This document shows, one piece after another, positions 51,901 to 64,000 of a stretch of DNA of 64,000 nt. Positions within the stretch are counted from its first letter, which is position 1; each line of letters starts with the position of its first letter. Below the pieces are notes generated by a model. That model did no database searches and was not told the origin of the DNA. It saw nothing but the letters and a program-made list of their open reading frames with translations. Origin of the DNA: Chionis minor (taxonomy: Eukaryota; Chordata; Aves; Charadriiformes; Chionididae). The DNA is taken from NCBI GenBank assembly GCA_013398295.1, contig VZSF01000637.1:496001-560000 (forward strand). Reading direction: 5' to 3'. Made by a program: the position numbers and the translations under genes.

Positions 51901-53647
51901 TTCTGTGAGAAGAAGAATTTTAAAAAAGCTGGAAATTGAAGGTGTTATATCTCATCAGAGCACAGCTGCTATTAGAGAAGAAGAGATGTGAAAGCGGACT
52001 TGTCAAACATGTCTGAACAGACATCAAATACAATAAAAGACGGTATCATGGACATTACGCCAGCTCTCTGTCGTGTCACTTCTGGTTTTCCTGCAGAAGT
52101 TTGTTTTTCGAGCTGCCTGTCACTAACTTTGCCAAAAAGGTCACTGATTTTATATGCCCTATGAAACACAGCATTTTGTAGCTGCAGCACATTTCATCGT
52201 GAAGGCTTATGATAGTTTTATTTGCTTCTTTAATATCTTAAACAAAAAAAGACAAAAGAAGTGTTTTGATTAGACTCAAAGGCAAAAAGAATAAACAAAA
52301 CCAAAACAGGTGCAGCATGGTTAAACATTGCTATTTGCACTCTGTGTTGTCCTCTTCTATCATTTTTTTTAGTGATGATCACATGACTAGCATCTGTATA
52401 AAACATATTATCCTTGTTGAGCTCCACAAAGACTTTTACTTAGCTTTTTTAATTTTATGTCTGGAAACAAAGAGAAGTTTATTAAAAATCTAAAACCAGA
52501 TGATCCATGTTACCTTTAAAATCATCTTTCACAGTATTTTTAGATAGCTGTGTATTGATATAACATTGCTGATACATTATTTTAGGTAAGTGGTAAGTTA
52601 GTACAGTAGAAAGACATTTTTACAAGTAAATGATTATTTATTTCACGATATAATTAATAATTTTCTGTTTAGATGCAAAGGAAATGTGGTATTAATGGAA
52701 CGGCAATAAAAAAATAATTTAAAAAATGCTCACAACTTGCAATACTGATTTATACCACAAATATATAACAGCCTATCATGATATATATTTTTATTGACAC
52801 ATTATGCATTAGATAAATAATTTGATGAATATATAATAAATCCAATCTAATTGGTATAGCACATCCATAAGAATTCTCTCTTTAAATATGTGTATGCAGC
52901 TGTGTTACCAAGAACTTCACTTCTTTGTATTGCTTTGAAAGGACAACTTCCTCACTTAGATGCTGTCGTCTTTAGTAATAATGCTGAGGTCCTTGTGGAC
53001 AGTTAGGTGTCAAAAGAGACTCTAACTCAGTCAAAAAGCAAGAAGTGAGGAGTAACTACAGAGTGAATGTCCAAGCAGTTTGGATGCACTTCAATATGAA
53101 ATTGAAGTGTTAGACACTTGGAAAAAAGTGTAGAATTTCTTCCTAAAAACTGGTATAAAGCAGGATGAGAGAATGCTGGCCGTATTCACCTCAGAGCAAA
53201 ATAAATATATAATCCCCCCAAAAAAATCCAATTATGATATCTGGAATAATGAGTCGCTTTGATAACTCGTTTTGCATAAAACCCTACTGTTTTCCAAACT
53301 TAGCTTTGAAACCACGTCATGAAAAGGGCTTTAAATGAGCCTTAACAGAGCTAGAAGGTGTAGCTGAAGAATGCCGATAGCCAGGTGGCAATAAGAAATG
53401 GTAATGCGGACAAAACCCCGTAACCAGGGAAAGGGAACAGGACTCTTATGATAATATAAGGGCAGTAGAAGTAGTATAGCAGTCTGCAAAGCATCCTGCT
53501 ATACGTATATTAATGCAAGAAACATGGAGAAGAAAGAACGGCTGAGATTCTTACTAGCTGGTTAAGTTTATGACATTATTGGTATAACAAAGACTTGCTA
53601 GGATAATTCCTATGACTGGAATGTTAGTATAAAAGAGGAATATCTTC

Positions 53648-54010
53648 ACAGAATCATAGAATCATAGAAAGGTTAGGGTTGTAAAATACCTTAAAGATCA
53701 TCTAGTTCCAACCCCTCTGACATGGGCAGGGATACCTTCCACTAGACCAGATTACTCAAAGCCCCAACCTCCCTGGCCTTGAACAATTCCAGGGATGGGG
53801 CCTCCACAACGTCTCTGGGCAACCTGGGCCTGGTGTCTCACCACCCTCAGAGTGAAGAATTTCTTCCTAACATCTAATCAAAATCTACCTTCTTTCAGTT
53901 TAAAACTGTTACACCTTGTCCTGTCACCACACTACCCGATTCAGTCCCTCCCCATATTTCCTGTAGGCCTCCTCAGGAATTTGGTGTGGTTTTTGACCTT
54001 TCTGAGGATT
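53648..54010 (-). mobile_element. CR1 LINE 3' fragment, minus strand
   Basis: The 3' end shows repeated CAGAATCATAGAATCATAGAA followed by CR1 3' UTR sequence (CTAGTTCCAACCCC). On the minus strand the ORF2 C-terminal region is recognisable but is disturbed by small changes around the usual RLPREVVE motif, where the plus strand reads ACGTCTCTGGGCAACCTGGG. It is 5' truncated near 54010. It lies immediately beside a much older plus-strand CR1, head to head. Confidence 0.92.
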
Positions 54011-54059
54011 TTTCCCCTGTATTTTGTGACATACTTATAAGCTAAATCAGGAGAAATGG

Positions 54060-55025
54060 TACTTAACAGGAAGTACTACAGCTTAGGTGTGAATCAGTTG
54101 GAAAATGGACTCAAAGAGATTGTGTTTCATTGTCTCAAGGGAAGTTCTGCAGGTATCTGTTCTGAATTCAGTGCAACTCAGTATTTTTATTAATGACTTG
54201 CATTATACTTAACTATACTCACAGCTAATACCACCTGGAGGGGTGAAGTATTTTGAAGAACAGAATTAGAATTCAAAACACTCTTGATAAATTAGAGAAA
54301 AAATTTTGAAGCAATAGAACACAACACAGATTACTTCAAGGAACTGTGCTTTAAGCCAAAGAGCTATTATTCAAATACAGGATGGTGCTGTGGGATGTTT
54401 TACAGAAAAAGTCTAGATATTATGGTGGTCACATGCTGGAAATGAATCAATGATATTATGCTGGTGCAAAAAAGGGCAAAAACCCTTTGGGGATGCATTA
54501 ATAGGAGTGCAGCTGGCCGAAGCATTGACAGGATCCTTCTCATGTACTTGCTAACGGTGAAGCCTCATCCTGAGCAGTTTCCATTTTAAGCATCCCGCTT
54601 TCAAAAAATTGTGGATAAAATGGAGGGAGCCTAAAGGAGAGAGACAAGACTAATAAGAGATCTGAAAAAGGGAAACTGTAGAGTTATAAAGTAGAGAATA
54701 TTGAAGGGATGGCATGAAGGCAGTCTTCAACATTCTGAAAAGTTGTTGTAAAGACTTGTTAAATTTTTGTAAAATGGTTAGTACAGGCAGAATGAGCTTA
54801 AGTTGCAGCAAGAAGTTTCAGGGATAAGAAAAGTTCTCTATAACAATGGCGGTGAAACACCTGCAAAGACTGGGGCCCTCTGAAAAATCCATCAGTAGAG
54901 GAAATTTTATTAACAAGTTTGACAAATATTTCTTAGGAATGGTATAGGAGTAGCTAAATGTGTCTTTGACAAGGTGAATGGATATGACATCCTGAGGTGC
55001 CTTCAAGGACTCTCTACTGTGGTTC
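54060..55025 (+). mobile_element. Ancient, highly diverged CR1 LINE, plus strand
   Basis: Scattered but collinear CR1 landmarks run along the plus strand. TTTTTATTAATGACTTGCAT (RT palm, FINDL-type) lies near 54185. A region near 54470-54550 corresponds to the LGCINRS-type block and HVLLTVKPHPE. The C-terminal and 3' UTR phrases include TTAACAAGTTTGACAAATATTTC and GAATGGATATGACATCCTGAGG near 54980. Stops and indels are frequent. The 3' form matches old CR1 families rather than the young copies elsewhere in the window, so this is probably one of the oldest datable features here. Boundaries are approximate. Confidence 0.75.
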
Positions 55026-55292
55026 TCTAATGCAAAGAGAATTCCACATTCACTTTGCTCCTGATACATCCAAAGATTTGCAATATTAATGAAAAAACAC
55101 ATTAGATGATTTAGGCCCCTGCCAATGTTTCCATGTCTCCACAGTTATAATCAGATCTGTAACTATGTTATGATTTAACCCCAGCCAGCAGCTAGAACCA
55201 TGCAGCTACTCGCTCACTCACCCTAGTTGGGGTGGGGGAGAGAATCAGAAGAATTAAAGCAAGAAAAAACACATGGATTGACATAAAAAAAG

Positions 55293-55298
55293 TTTAAT
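55293..55298 (-). terminator. LTR polyadenylation signal (ATTAAA)
   Basis: ATTAAA on the minus strand within the LTR, placed downstream of the TATA box in the element's own sense. It is the commonest variant of the AATAAA signal. Confidence 0.5.
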
Positions 55299-55481
55299 AG
55301 GTAGACCAAAAGTCACGCACAGAAGCAAGGCAAAACAAGAAATTCATTCCCTGCTTCCCGTTGGCAGGCAGATGTTCAGCTGTCTCCAGGAAACCAGGGT
55401 ACCATTGCACCTAATGGTTACTTGGGAAGACAAACACCATCACTCTGAACGTCGTCCCCTCTTCCTTCTTCTTCCCCCAGG

Positions 55482-55489
55482 TTTATATA
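55482..55489 (-). promoter_or_regulatory. LTR TATA box
   Basis: TATATAAA on the minus strand, a full consensus core promoter motif in the LTR. Whether it still drives transcription cannot be told from sequence. Confidence 0.65.
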
Positions 55490-55756
55490 CTGAGCATGGT
55501 GTCATATGGCATGGAATACCCCTTTGGCCAGTTGGGGTCAGCAGTCCTGGATGTGTTCCCTCCCAACTTGCTATGCTTTCCCAGCCTGCTCGCTGGCAGG
55601 GTGGTGTGAGAAGCAGAAAAGGCCTTGAGAGCTTAGCAACAACTAAAAACACCATTGCGCTATCAAAAGTATTTCTCATCCCAAATCCAAAACATAGCAC
55701 TATACCAGCTGCTAATAACAAAGTTAACTCTATCCCAACTGAAAACACAAAAAACA

Positions 55757-58700
55757 TAAAATTAATTATCCCAAATAAATATGTAATTCCACACAAAATG
55801 AGATATCTGATGGTTAGGAATATAGCCATTAAAAGCAGAATATATTGTTAATCCACATGTACCCTTTTTGTAAGTATAGTGTTAACTGAATCACTCTTTT
55901 TTTCACATAAATTTTTTTCATGTCATTTGCCTAAAATCCACTTGAACTTTTAAATTTCTTTAACAGGAACTTTTTCATTATTTTGAAGAAAATTATAGAG
56001 TAGTTGATAAAATGATTTGTGCTTGAGAGACAGAAGCTGAGTGATTGTGCAACTACTTTTCTTTGTTTTCATTTTAAGGACAAATGGGAATCAAATGCCA
56101 GCATGAGGTAGTTATAAACACAGTGAAATTGTTCTACTAATCTTGCGATATGCTGTCAAGATAATAATAGCTCTGAGCATTTTGCATTGATTTCTGAAGG
56201 AGTTACTGACTTATTATCTAAAGAAACCTCCTTATAACTGGTCAAAAATGAAATGCAGGTTTGAAACATCCCCTATTTCAATAAATGTTGTGAAAATTAT
56301 CCTTTTATTCAAAAAGAAGGCAAGGAAAATGAGAAGTAGCATGTCATGTGTCTGCCATCTTGAGCTACACAGATGTAAGGTGGATGCAAGGTTCCCAGTG
56401 AACACATACCTTTTCATGATTGCTTACTCTTGGAATTGTCCATGCACAGACTTCTGTTTCACAGCTTCAAAATTTATGCTTTGTCCACATTAGAACAAAA
56501 GGTCACATGCCTTCCCAAGACAGAACTGTAATAAAAAATAGTGCTCCTAGGAGCAAAACCAACTGCATTTCTTGGCCTAGATTTCTCTCCTTCCTTGTCT
56601 ATCATCAGAGGTCTATGGAAGACAGAAACCATCCCACTAGAATGTATTAACTCAAAAAAGCATTGATTAAACAGAGTATTTTAAGAAAAGTACATTTGGC
56701 AAAAACTTTTTCTCTCAGTCTCTATAGTGCAAATTCAATCAAAGACTGAGGTAGGAATGAGAATAAAACCTGCCATCTAGATAGTAAATGTGTGATTTGC
56801 TTGATACATATCTTTAGATGTGTCAGTTGAGGATGTTTTTTTTGGTTCTGGAAGGAATATATCTCTGGAGAAAATCTGCAGACAAGTTTATTACTTTGAA
56901 ACTGATGCTAGACTTCTTAGCTTATGTCTCATTTTATGTGGTAGTACGACCTTCTATCCAAAATCTCAGATTACCTATTTTATTTACATGATACAACGCT
57001 TAAATGCTGAATGGAAGGGTAGATGTCTGAACAGGTGGTGTCATATCTGTAATAAGAACTGTGATCTTATCACAATATTGAAATGCTACATTAATTTTCA
57101 GAAGACTTGCTACCTCCAAAAATTATGTTTAGCTACTGTGCTTACTCTTCACCAGTTTAAGTAGTTTATTGGAAAATACTATAATGCTTCCTATTATGGG
57201 CATAATCTAGCATATTATTTCTGGTATCATGCTTTCTGTGTTCCTAATGCATTGTGGTCCAGCTTAAACAGGAAGTTTAGAGCACCTGGTACTTTTTACT
57301 GTTTCTGAAAACATATTTTTTGCCCCAATTCTGCTATGGAACATTTCACTCTTTAACCACAATAGGTTAAAACACTTTGTTCTGAGGAGTGGGAGTTTGT
57401 GTCCTCTCAGACTATCACCAGTTGTTCATCTGCCTGTGTTCAGTCAGCAAATATGGATACAATTATCTGCACTTAAGAAAAAAATTAGATGCCTATGTCA
57501 AGCAGAGGCTTTGGGCTGTAAATCCCAGTTTCTAGAGGCATGCAGTTCAGGACCATGTGTAATTACCTGGCTCTGGGCAGTGTGCAGCATTCATCTCGTC
57601 CTTGTTTCCAGATCACCTTGCTATGTGGTGTCTTAAGGCTGGAGACACTCATAGCATGCTGTGGGGCAAGTGGAGAGATGGCCATGTGTGGAAAGGTCAT
57701 GCCACAGGCATTACTGGTCATGCAGCACCATGTGTATGCACAACACTGTATCACAGGCTTTCCAGAGGTGCTGTGCAACATTTGATGGAGGAGCACTGGG
57801 GATCTTGGTGAGAATGCAGCAGCTAAAGGACACGCTGTGAAAGGGCTGCAGCACTAAGCCCTGCTGCAGGAGCCATAGGCTCACAGCAGCTGGTCAGCAG
57901 GTCACAACTGCATGAGTGGTAGGTGCATGGAGGCACCTACACATGGGTGTGCACAAGACAGATGTCAAAGTAGGAGTTTTGACCTCAGTACATGGCATAA
58001 CCAAGTCTGTTCTTCCTATTAGCAGGCTTTACCTCCTGCCTATTCACTGTGTAACACTAGAAGCTTCAGTCTTAGGTGCCCACCTCTTCTCATTCGTTGT
58101 GGATGGAAAATAGTCTTCTAACTTGGGTTGCTGAATTTCATGAATTGGACATTGAACAGGCAGGTGTCCTTTGTCCAAAATGAGTTTTGGCATGATGATA
58201 CTATATTCTAATCCTTAAATTACACACAAGGGTATCTGGTTATAATTATACACTTTTAAATTTCATAGTGATCTGAAATACATTGGATCCGAATACCTGA
58301 AGTAGTCCAGGAAGTACTTCTTAAGGAGTTGAAAATTATTTTTTATTTAAACAGCAAGAAAACCATTTCTTATATGTTATTTCTGATGAATCTGAAAAGT
58401 ACATCATGTACATATTTACCATGGCATTACCATGCCACGAGAAAAGCAACACTGCATACACCCCCATACTTAGTAGAAATAATATTCTTTTTCAGAATTG
58501 GTACAATTCTCATGATACTGCTGGAGATTGTTTTTAAAAGAATAACAAAAAAATAATTGGCTAGCAAATTGGAGCAAGTAGGTTATGATTTGTGTCAATA
58601 TAGGTTCTTCATACCATGCATGGTTTGTTCTACTGTTCTTTGTGTGTTATGGTTTCAGTCTGCAATTTTCATCAATGACGTTCATTATTTAAATGAGACA

Positions 58701-61700
58701 AATAGGCTATTGTCAGGGACCATGATCCTGGTGACATTATTATTCTGACCTAGTGTAAATATTATGACCTATCTTGGAACCCTTGCAGTAAATGCAGTAA
58801 ATGCAAGGGTTTGGGTGGTCAAGGTGATGACAGACTTGTCCATAAATCAAGCCTTCAGACATTATGATAATTTTTATTAAAGAATAAATGGTTTTCTTGA
58901 CATTATGACTTGTATACAAGAGTCACTGAATGTAAATGTAGCCATTTTTAAAAAAATGATAAAACAGATTAGGTTGTGAGACTAGTGGAAAATACTGCTG
59001 TATCTTTTATTTTCACTTTGTTGACTGTAGGACTTCTGAAATACCAGAGATGGATGATATACACAGAAGCCCACTTATTCTGAAAGACAGCAGGAACCTA
59101 AGATGATGAACATAGCCACTGGTACAGATCAGTGGCTTAATTAAGTCAATATTCTAACCATTTTTATTTGACATAAGGATACATGCAATTATTTCATGCT
59201 TCAGAAATGTTCCATTATATCTGGATATATAACTTAATAAGAATTCTTAGGAAAGTTTTAAGGAAATTTTCTTAGTGATTTTTCTTTAAAGCATCCGATC
59301 TAAACAGATCAGTAGGAAAGGATGGGTTACAGGAGCTAAGGGGTTCTTTTACACATACTTGTAGCTTTTTATGTCCTCACTTTACAGGTTTAAATTTTTC
59401 ACAGCCATAAGATACGGAATTCTATGTGCATAATAAAATCTTACATATTAGAAAACAGTGTCAGAAAGATATTTTTCAAAATAAATTGATATTAAAATAT
59501 ATGAGAAATGAAGAAGACACAGTTTATGGACAAGATATTTTTCTGTTTAAAAACAGCTGTAAGAAATACTGCAAAAGTGCTATAAACTCACTTTTGGATA
59601 GTCAAGTATAATATATTTAATTTTTGATAGTAAAAGAAAAATATGTGCATTTAAGAACAAAATCTGATTTAGAGAAAATAATTCCCTTGGTCACCAAATT
59701 AATGATTTTTTTTTCTGGTTTTACGTATAGCAAATATTAAGTGCAATCTGAGTCCACATGGTGTATTAAATATTGAAAAGTAATTTTCTAAATCTTCACC
59801 TTTACTGTAATGGTTATGTTTCCTGCCTTTAGGACACAGCACTAGCATTTTGATAAGTATGGGCCAGTTCTGTCTTCTTGTATTTCACAGTAACTATCCT
59901 TTCACTTTGTGTTGTATTGATTTGATGATCAAAAATCAGTGTTTATATTGAAAGATGTCTTTAAAGGAATAACTGCTCAAGGTCTGTGTAAGGCAATAAA
60001 CTAAAGTTAAACAGGTGACAATTAGTGTAAGACAATACAATACCAAAAATTAAAAGTGTTACACATGAAATAAAGTAGTACCTGGCATGAAATACTTCTT
60101 CCATACAGTTATCCTAACATCCTTTTTTTCACGGTTCTGAAGTGAAAACTGCCATCCATTCCATGGTTGAAATTTCAGTTGGTTACTGAAGATTGCACAG
60201 CAAACACCCTGTTGTCACTTTGCCACAGTCAGACTAAAATAAAATGACTGGAATGAATCCTGAACTCTCAACTCTAGAACCATTTATCTATTCACGACAA
60301 CAAAATCCTGAGTTAAACTTCATCCTTTCTTGTCCTCTACTTTACCCATTTGAATTTTGCACTACTAAGGCATCTGGAGTAGGAATGATGAATGTCAGGA
60401 TTTTGGAGTCTTTAATTCAAAAAGACCTTTTACTCATTTCCTCCTCATTTCTGTTAAAGACCGTACTCCACAGTAGTAAAAAGCACGCAGAAATTCTCCA
60501 CAGCTCACATCCATAAGGCTGAATTACCTTATTGCCTTGTTCCTGCTTTGCTACCCCACAGGAAATCTTTCAGTTGTCCATGCTGACTGTGGGGGCATTA
60601 TTGGCCCTGGCTCATCCTGGAAAGTTGCCTGGGCATTTTCTGAGAAAAAGCTATCTGACATGTGTCAAAACCATAACTGAAAACCTGCCGAGAATCAAAT
60701 GCTCAGACTACGTCAGGATAATGTTCAAGCCCATACCTTTGCCCAGTTTGATTGATTAATGTGAACGCAGCTGCCAATGTGTAGATACATTACTCTTTCC
60801 TTCCTTTCAATTTTTTTATCTTCCAGTAAAGCAAGTTCATTTTTTTTCAAAGTCTTATACTATTCAGCTCTCCTTCCTCTCTACCATTTGCCTCCTAGTT
60901 GATCATTTCCCAACATTGCCAACTTTATTTCTGCCAGAATACATTTCAAATGACTATTACCACAGTCCAGTCTTTTCAAGGATCAGCTGCATGGAACCAA
61001 AGCAAAATCAGATTTTTCCTTATTCCCTTTTATGATAGTGAGTGGCAACCAGTTGCTCAAGTCAGCCTTCCTCATCCTTCATTCTCGTCTGTCCAGAAAT
61101 GTTAAGTTAGAGCATTTCTGTTGACAAATCTTGAGATTTTTTTTCTTGGCTTTGCAACTTTTGTCAGCCAAAGCAATATGAAGAGCTTCAATGCCTTCTA
61201 TGGAAAGTATAAACCTGCACCAAAAATTTGTCAGGAAAACATAGTTACCTCCACCATTGTAGTGTGAACTAAGGACATAGATAGTTTCATCGGGAGTCAA
61301 GAAAAAAAAAAGCTTCATTATAATCTACTGACGTTTCTATATCTACGTATTAAACTTCAATTTGCCTTATGAATTCTGTCTGAATCTTGTTTATGTCAAG
61401 CAACTCCCATTTGTCATCAATTACAAATGATGTTACAGTAGTGAAAGTATGATGTAAGTCTATGATCCAACAGATGTGATCTCTTGTCAACATTATCAGT
61501 ACATATAAGTCACCTGAGCAGTATTCACAGTACTTGTCACTCCATATTTACTAACAAGAATTCCCCTTTCAAGAATTTCTTCTCATTTTATTTTGTTCCA
61601 CCATTTCTATTAGAGTTCCTAAACATTTTCTTTCTCTTCATCTAGTCCAGTCTGCGTCTTCTTAATGCCTAATTAGACTATTAAGTCAGGACCTAGTGTA

Positions 61701-64000
61701 ATCATGCATAAATGTGTCATCATGAGTATGAAACAGATTTGGCTCCTGTGGAATAACCTTGACTTTTCTGCTCAAACAGGATAGGAGAAGCCACGCAGTG
61801 ATATGACAGAAATATCCAGTGACTTGTTTTGTGACATGCTCTATACCACCAAAGCAAACCTGCAGCTGAAATCTTCTCTGACCTAAATCCTGATAGATTT
61901 TGTAGTCTGATAGGTTACTTGGAGAAAAAGTTCGCAAAAGCTAGGAAGTCCCTGACACAGACATAATTTGAATACTTTTTAAATGCTGAATATAGTCAAA
62001 CTCAAACAGAGGCTGATTTTAAAGTTGTTGATAAAAACACTGATATTTTTGAAAGGGAATGGATAAAAGCTACATAGGTGTGAAATTGAAAATGGACACA
62101 TTCCCGTTTCTAGAACCCATTGTTGCTTTGCAGCAACTTCTCTGCTACAACTAACTTCATCTGGAAATTTGTATCCTGGGAAAATTAGAAATGGAAAAAA
62201 AAATTTCTCAAAAAAATTAAGATATTGAAACAATTAATAACTGGGGAAAGGAAAATTGCATCTCATAAAAAGAAAAAGCAGTAGCTTTATTTAGGTTAGC
62301 CATCTACAACCAGAATGCAAGGGGAAATACCCGGCCTTCGTTCTGGAAATTGTTTCTGTTTGCAAATGCTTTTTTAGAGCTGAAGCCAGTGTGATAAAGT
62401 GCTGTTCTTTCACCAGAAAGAATGTTTGCTTACTATTTCATCATCCCCCGGAGGCACAGAGAAAGAAAATAAGCACATCAGTTGTCATTATGACAGGATA
62501 AAAATGGAGCCATCATATTTCAATAACACAATGCAATGAGCAGCCCCATCGAGTGATGAATTATGGACTCTCTCTTTCACACTCAACTATAAGTTAATAT
62601 TATCTCCCCAGGATAATTAGAGTGAAGTTCAATTACTGACCCTGAAATACCGTGTGGGCCACTCCATGGGTTCTGACACAGCGTTTTACACATTTATCTT
62701 TTCACCTAATGCGCTAAATCTGCATTGTTCTGGTGATTAATCATACTGGGTCCCATCTAGCTCACACTATTCTTCTTGTATGGATTGGCTGGTCCCAGGA
62801 GTCCCCTTGAGCACAATATGAGAAGGTCTATTATGCTGTGTTTTTCTACCAATTTATGTTCTTCCTTGTGTTTTGAGATTGTGGTCACTTCTGATGTTTG
62901 CCCAAAAATGCTGATGGTAAAAATACAAACACTCTCAGATAGGGAATTATCCACCTCCTTACCAAGAAGGAGACAGATAACTCAGTCAGCGCTGTAAAAC
63001 ATACCTATAAAACTCCAATTGAAACAGATAGGTCCTTTTATTTCCATGTGTAAAGATGAAAGAAGAGAAATTCACAATATGGCTCTGGAGACATTGATCA
63101 ATTTCCTGCAAGCTGTGCTATTTCTTTCCCTCATCAAGAACAAATCCCACTCTTCACCTACTTACTCAGAATAAGTCCTTGCTAATTTTTCCTGTGGCTT
63201 TTTAGGACAATATATAAGTATCCTCAAATATCTCTAACTAAAAAAAGAAAAAACAAGTTTTTTATTTAGAACACAAATGGGATAAATACTTCTAGATTCA
63301 GGACCCTTAGCACAGCTTATTATGATCATGTTGTCATCAACCCAGTGCCTTGCTAAATATACACTGGTGATTTGAGAAAGCTAAATAATTCTACTTCTCT
63401 TAAGGAAAATCCTGTTTTACTCCATGAGCAGTCTCAGTGAAATGAAGGAGAAGGGATTATAAGAGAGTCAGAGGATCTGGATAATCAGCTATCTAAGGGA
63501 TAGAGATTGAGGTCATATGCTGGGAGGAATAAAAGAATGAGACCTTCTTTTACGTCACCATCTGTAATACTTAAATCTCAGGTTGCAGGGCATAGGAGTA
63601 AGTTGTAATTCCCTTACCTACAGGCCAGGAAAATAAGGAGCAAGGAGAAACTAAATGTAAAGAACAATTTGGGCAAGTGGCAACATATAACATGCAGATC
63701 AAGACATTATCATGAGCAACAAATTTGGGCTACAGCAAAAAACTATGCTTCAAAACAGAACAGAAGCAGGAAAACAGATAGCCTTAAGAAGTATATCTGA
63801 TTCCCACCTCTTCCCTGGGTTTATCCTCCCTGGGTTAGATATCAATAATATGATGTCAGTGTATAACTATGTTTGCAAGCAATTTCATGTTGAATTATAA
63901 CCAAATTTGTTACAGAGGTTAAAACCTTAGCTCAGAAGTAGTTTTTAAACCTACAGAAATTTTTAGATTTCAATCAAGCTCAGGTCAAATTTTATAGGTG
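55757..64000. other. Unique AT-rich DNA, no gene recognised
   Basis: No gene, RNA gene or confidently dated repeat is seen. The block at about 57480-57970 is noticeably more GC-rich and rich in CAGC/CATG words, without a domain or known LTR ends; it may be an unrecognised old repeat. The block at about 62300-62760 lacks homopolymer runs and could be conserved non-coding DNA. Near 60560 an acceptor-like CTTTGCTACCCCACAG precedes an open stretch, but no convincing donor closes it. Confidence 0.55.

Larger units (their letters stand above)
44387..53647. other. Unique AT-rich DNA with one CpG-rich patch
   Basis: No gene is recognised. The exception to the AT-rich, CpG-poor pattern is about 47000-47400, listed separately. 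The stretch also contains a CA repeat near 47791 and a pure (CTTTT)17 microsatellite at 48833-48917. Open frames are short; the 126-codon minus-strand frame at 46991-47371 is antisense to the CpG-rich patch and has no recognisable domain. Confidence 0.55.
55166..55756 (-). mobile_element. Solo LTR of an avian endogenous retrovirus, minus strand
   Basis: On the minus strand the element runs from the decayed phrase AACTGGGATAGAGTTAA-type start (near 55756) to the GGGGTTAAATCATAACA end at 55166. It contains a strong TATATAAA TATA box near its middle and an ATTAAA polyadenylation-type signal about 130 bp from its end. These parts and their order are those of a very common bird LTR. No gag, pol or env is attached. 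The 5' boundary is uncertain by about 10 bp because of an A-rich decayed end, and no clean target duplication is visible. The open frames across it on both strands (129 and 159 codons) do not resemble retroviral proteins. Confidence 0.82.

Noticed and set aside
55372..55851. 159-codon plus-strand and 129-codon minus-strand frames across an LTR
   Set aside because: LTRs of this type are non-coding; neither peptide resembles Gag, Pol or Env and the frames run out into decayed flanking DNA.
1..64000. CRISPR array, tRNA, rRNA, operon or prophage structures
   Set aside because: No regularly spaced direct repeats with unique spacers, no cloverleaf or rRNA core sequences and no closely packed genes are seen. 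All recognised elements are typical of bird nuclear DNA.

Overview
The window looks like non-coding DNA from a bird nuclear genome. It is AT-rich and CpG-poor. Every interspersed repeat I can identify is a CR1 LINE (seven pieces, several with the avian 3' end of ATTCTATG copies) or a long terminal repeat of avian endogenous-retrovirus type. I see no mammalian SINE and no bacterial-style operon, ribosome binding site, CRISPR array, rRNA or tRNA. Neoaves is a plausible guess from the LTR types; the species cannot be told. The sequence could be a gene desert or part of a very large intron.

Layout. 1-14.9 kb: unique AT-rich DNA with two small tandem duplications. 14.9-15.25 kb: minus-strand CR1. 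19.4-20.8 kb: two CR1 copies tail to tail; the plus copy keeps a 291-codon open reverse-transcriptase C-terminal fragment with a mutated catalytic pair. 28.0-28.6 kb: a CR1 fragment present twice in perfect tandem around a single N, almost certainly an assembly artefact. 28.6-39.3 kb: unique DNA with a possible microexon, a possible minus-strand exon and a strong miRNA-like hairpin near 35.15 kb. 39.3-41.9 kb: a solo LTR abutting a long CR1 that keeps traces of the ORF1 esterase and the ORF2 endonuclease but has lost the central reverse transcriptase. 43.3-44.4 kb: a second LTR, about 1.08 kb, with an internal degenerate array of about 47-bp period. 47.0-47.4 kb: an unusually CpG-rich patch with a TATA motif and a good splice donor, the best promoter or first-exon candidate here. 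48.8 kb: a pure (CTTTT)17 microsatellite. 53.6-55.8 kb: a young CR1, a very old CR1 and a third LTR. 55.8-64 kb: unique DNA.

No complete cellular protein-coding gene can be supported. The recognisable coding sequence all comes from transposable elements and is broken. The longer open frames elsewhere have no recognisable domain, and their number is roughly what chance gives in 64 kb of this composition. The window does not show me a new multi-gene system. The items most worth checking are the 35.1-kb hairpin, the 47-kb CpG-rich patch, the 32.3-kb exon-like segment, the ORF1-bearing CR1 and the tandem duplication at the N.
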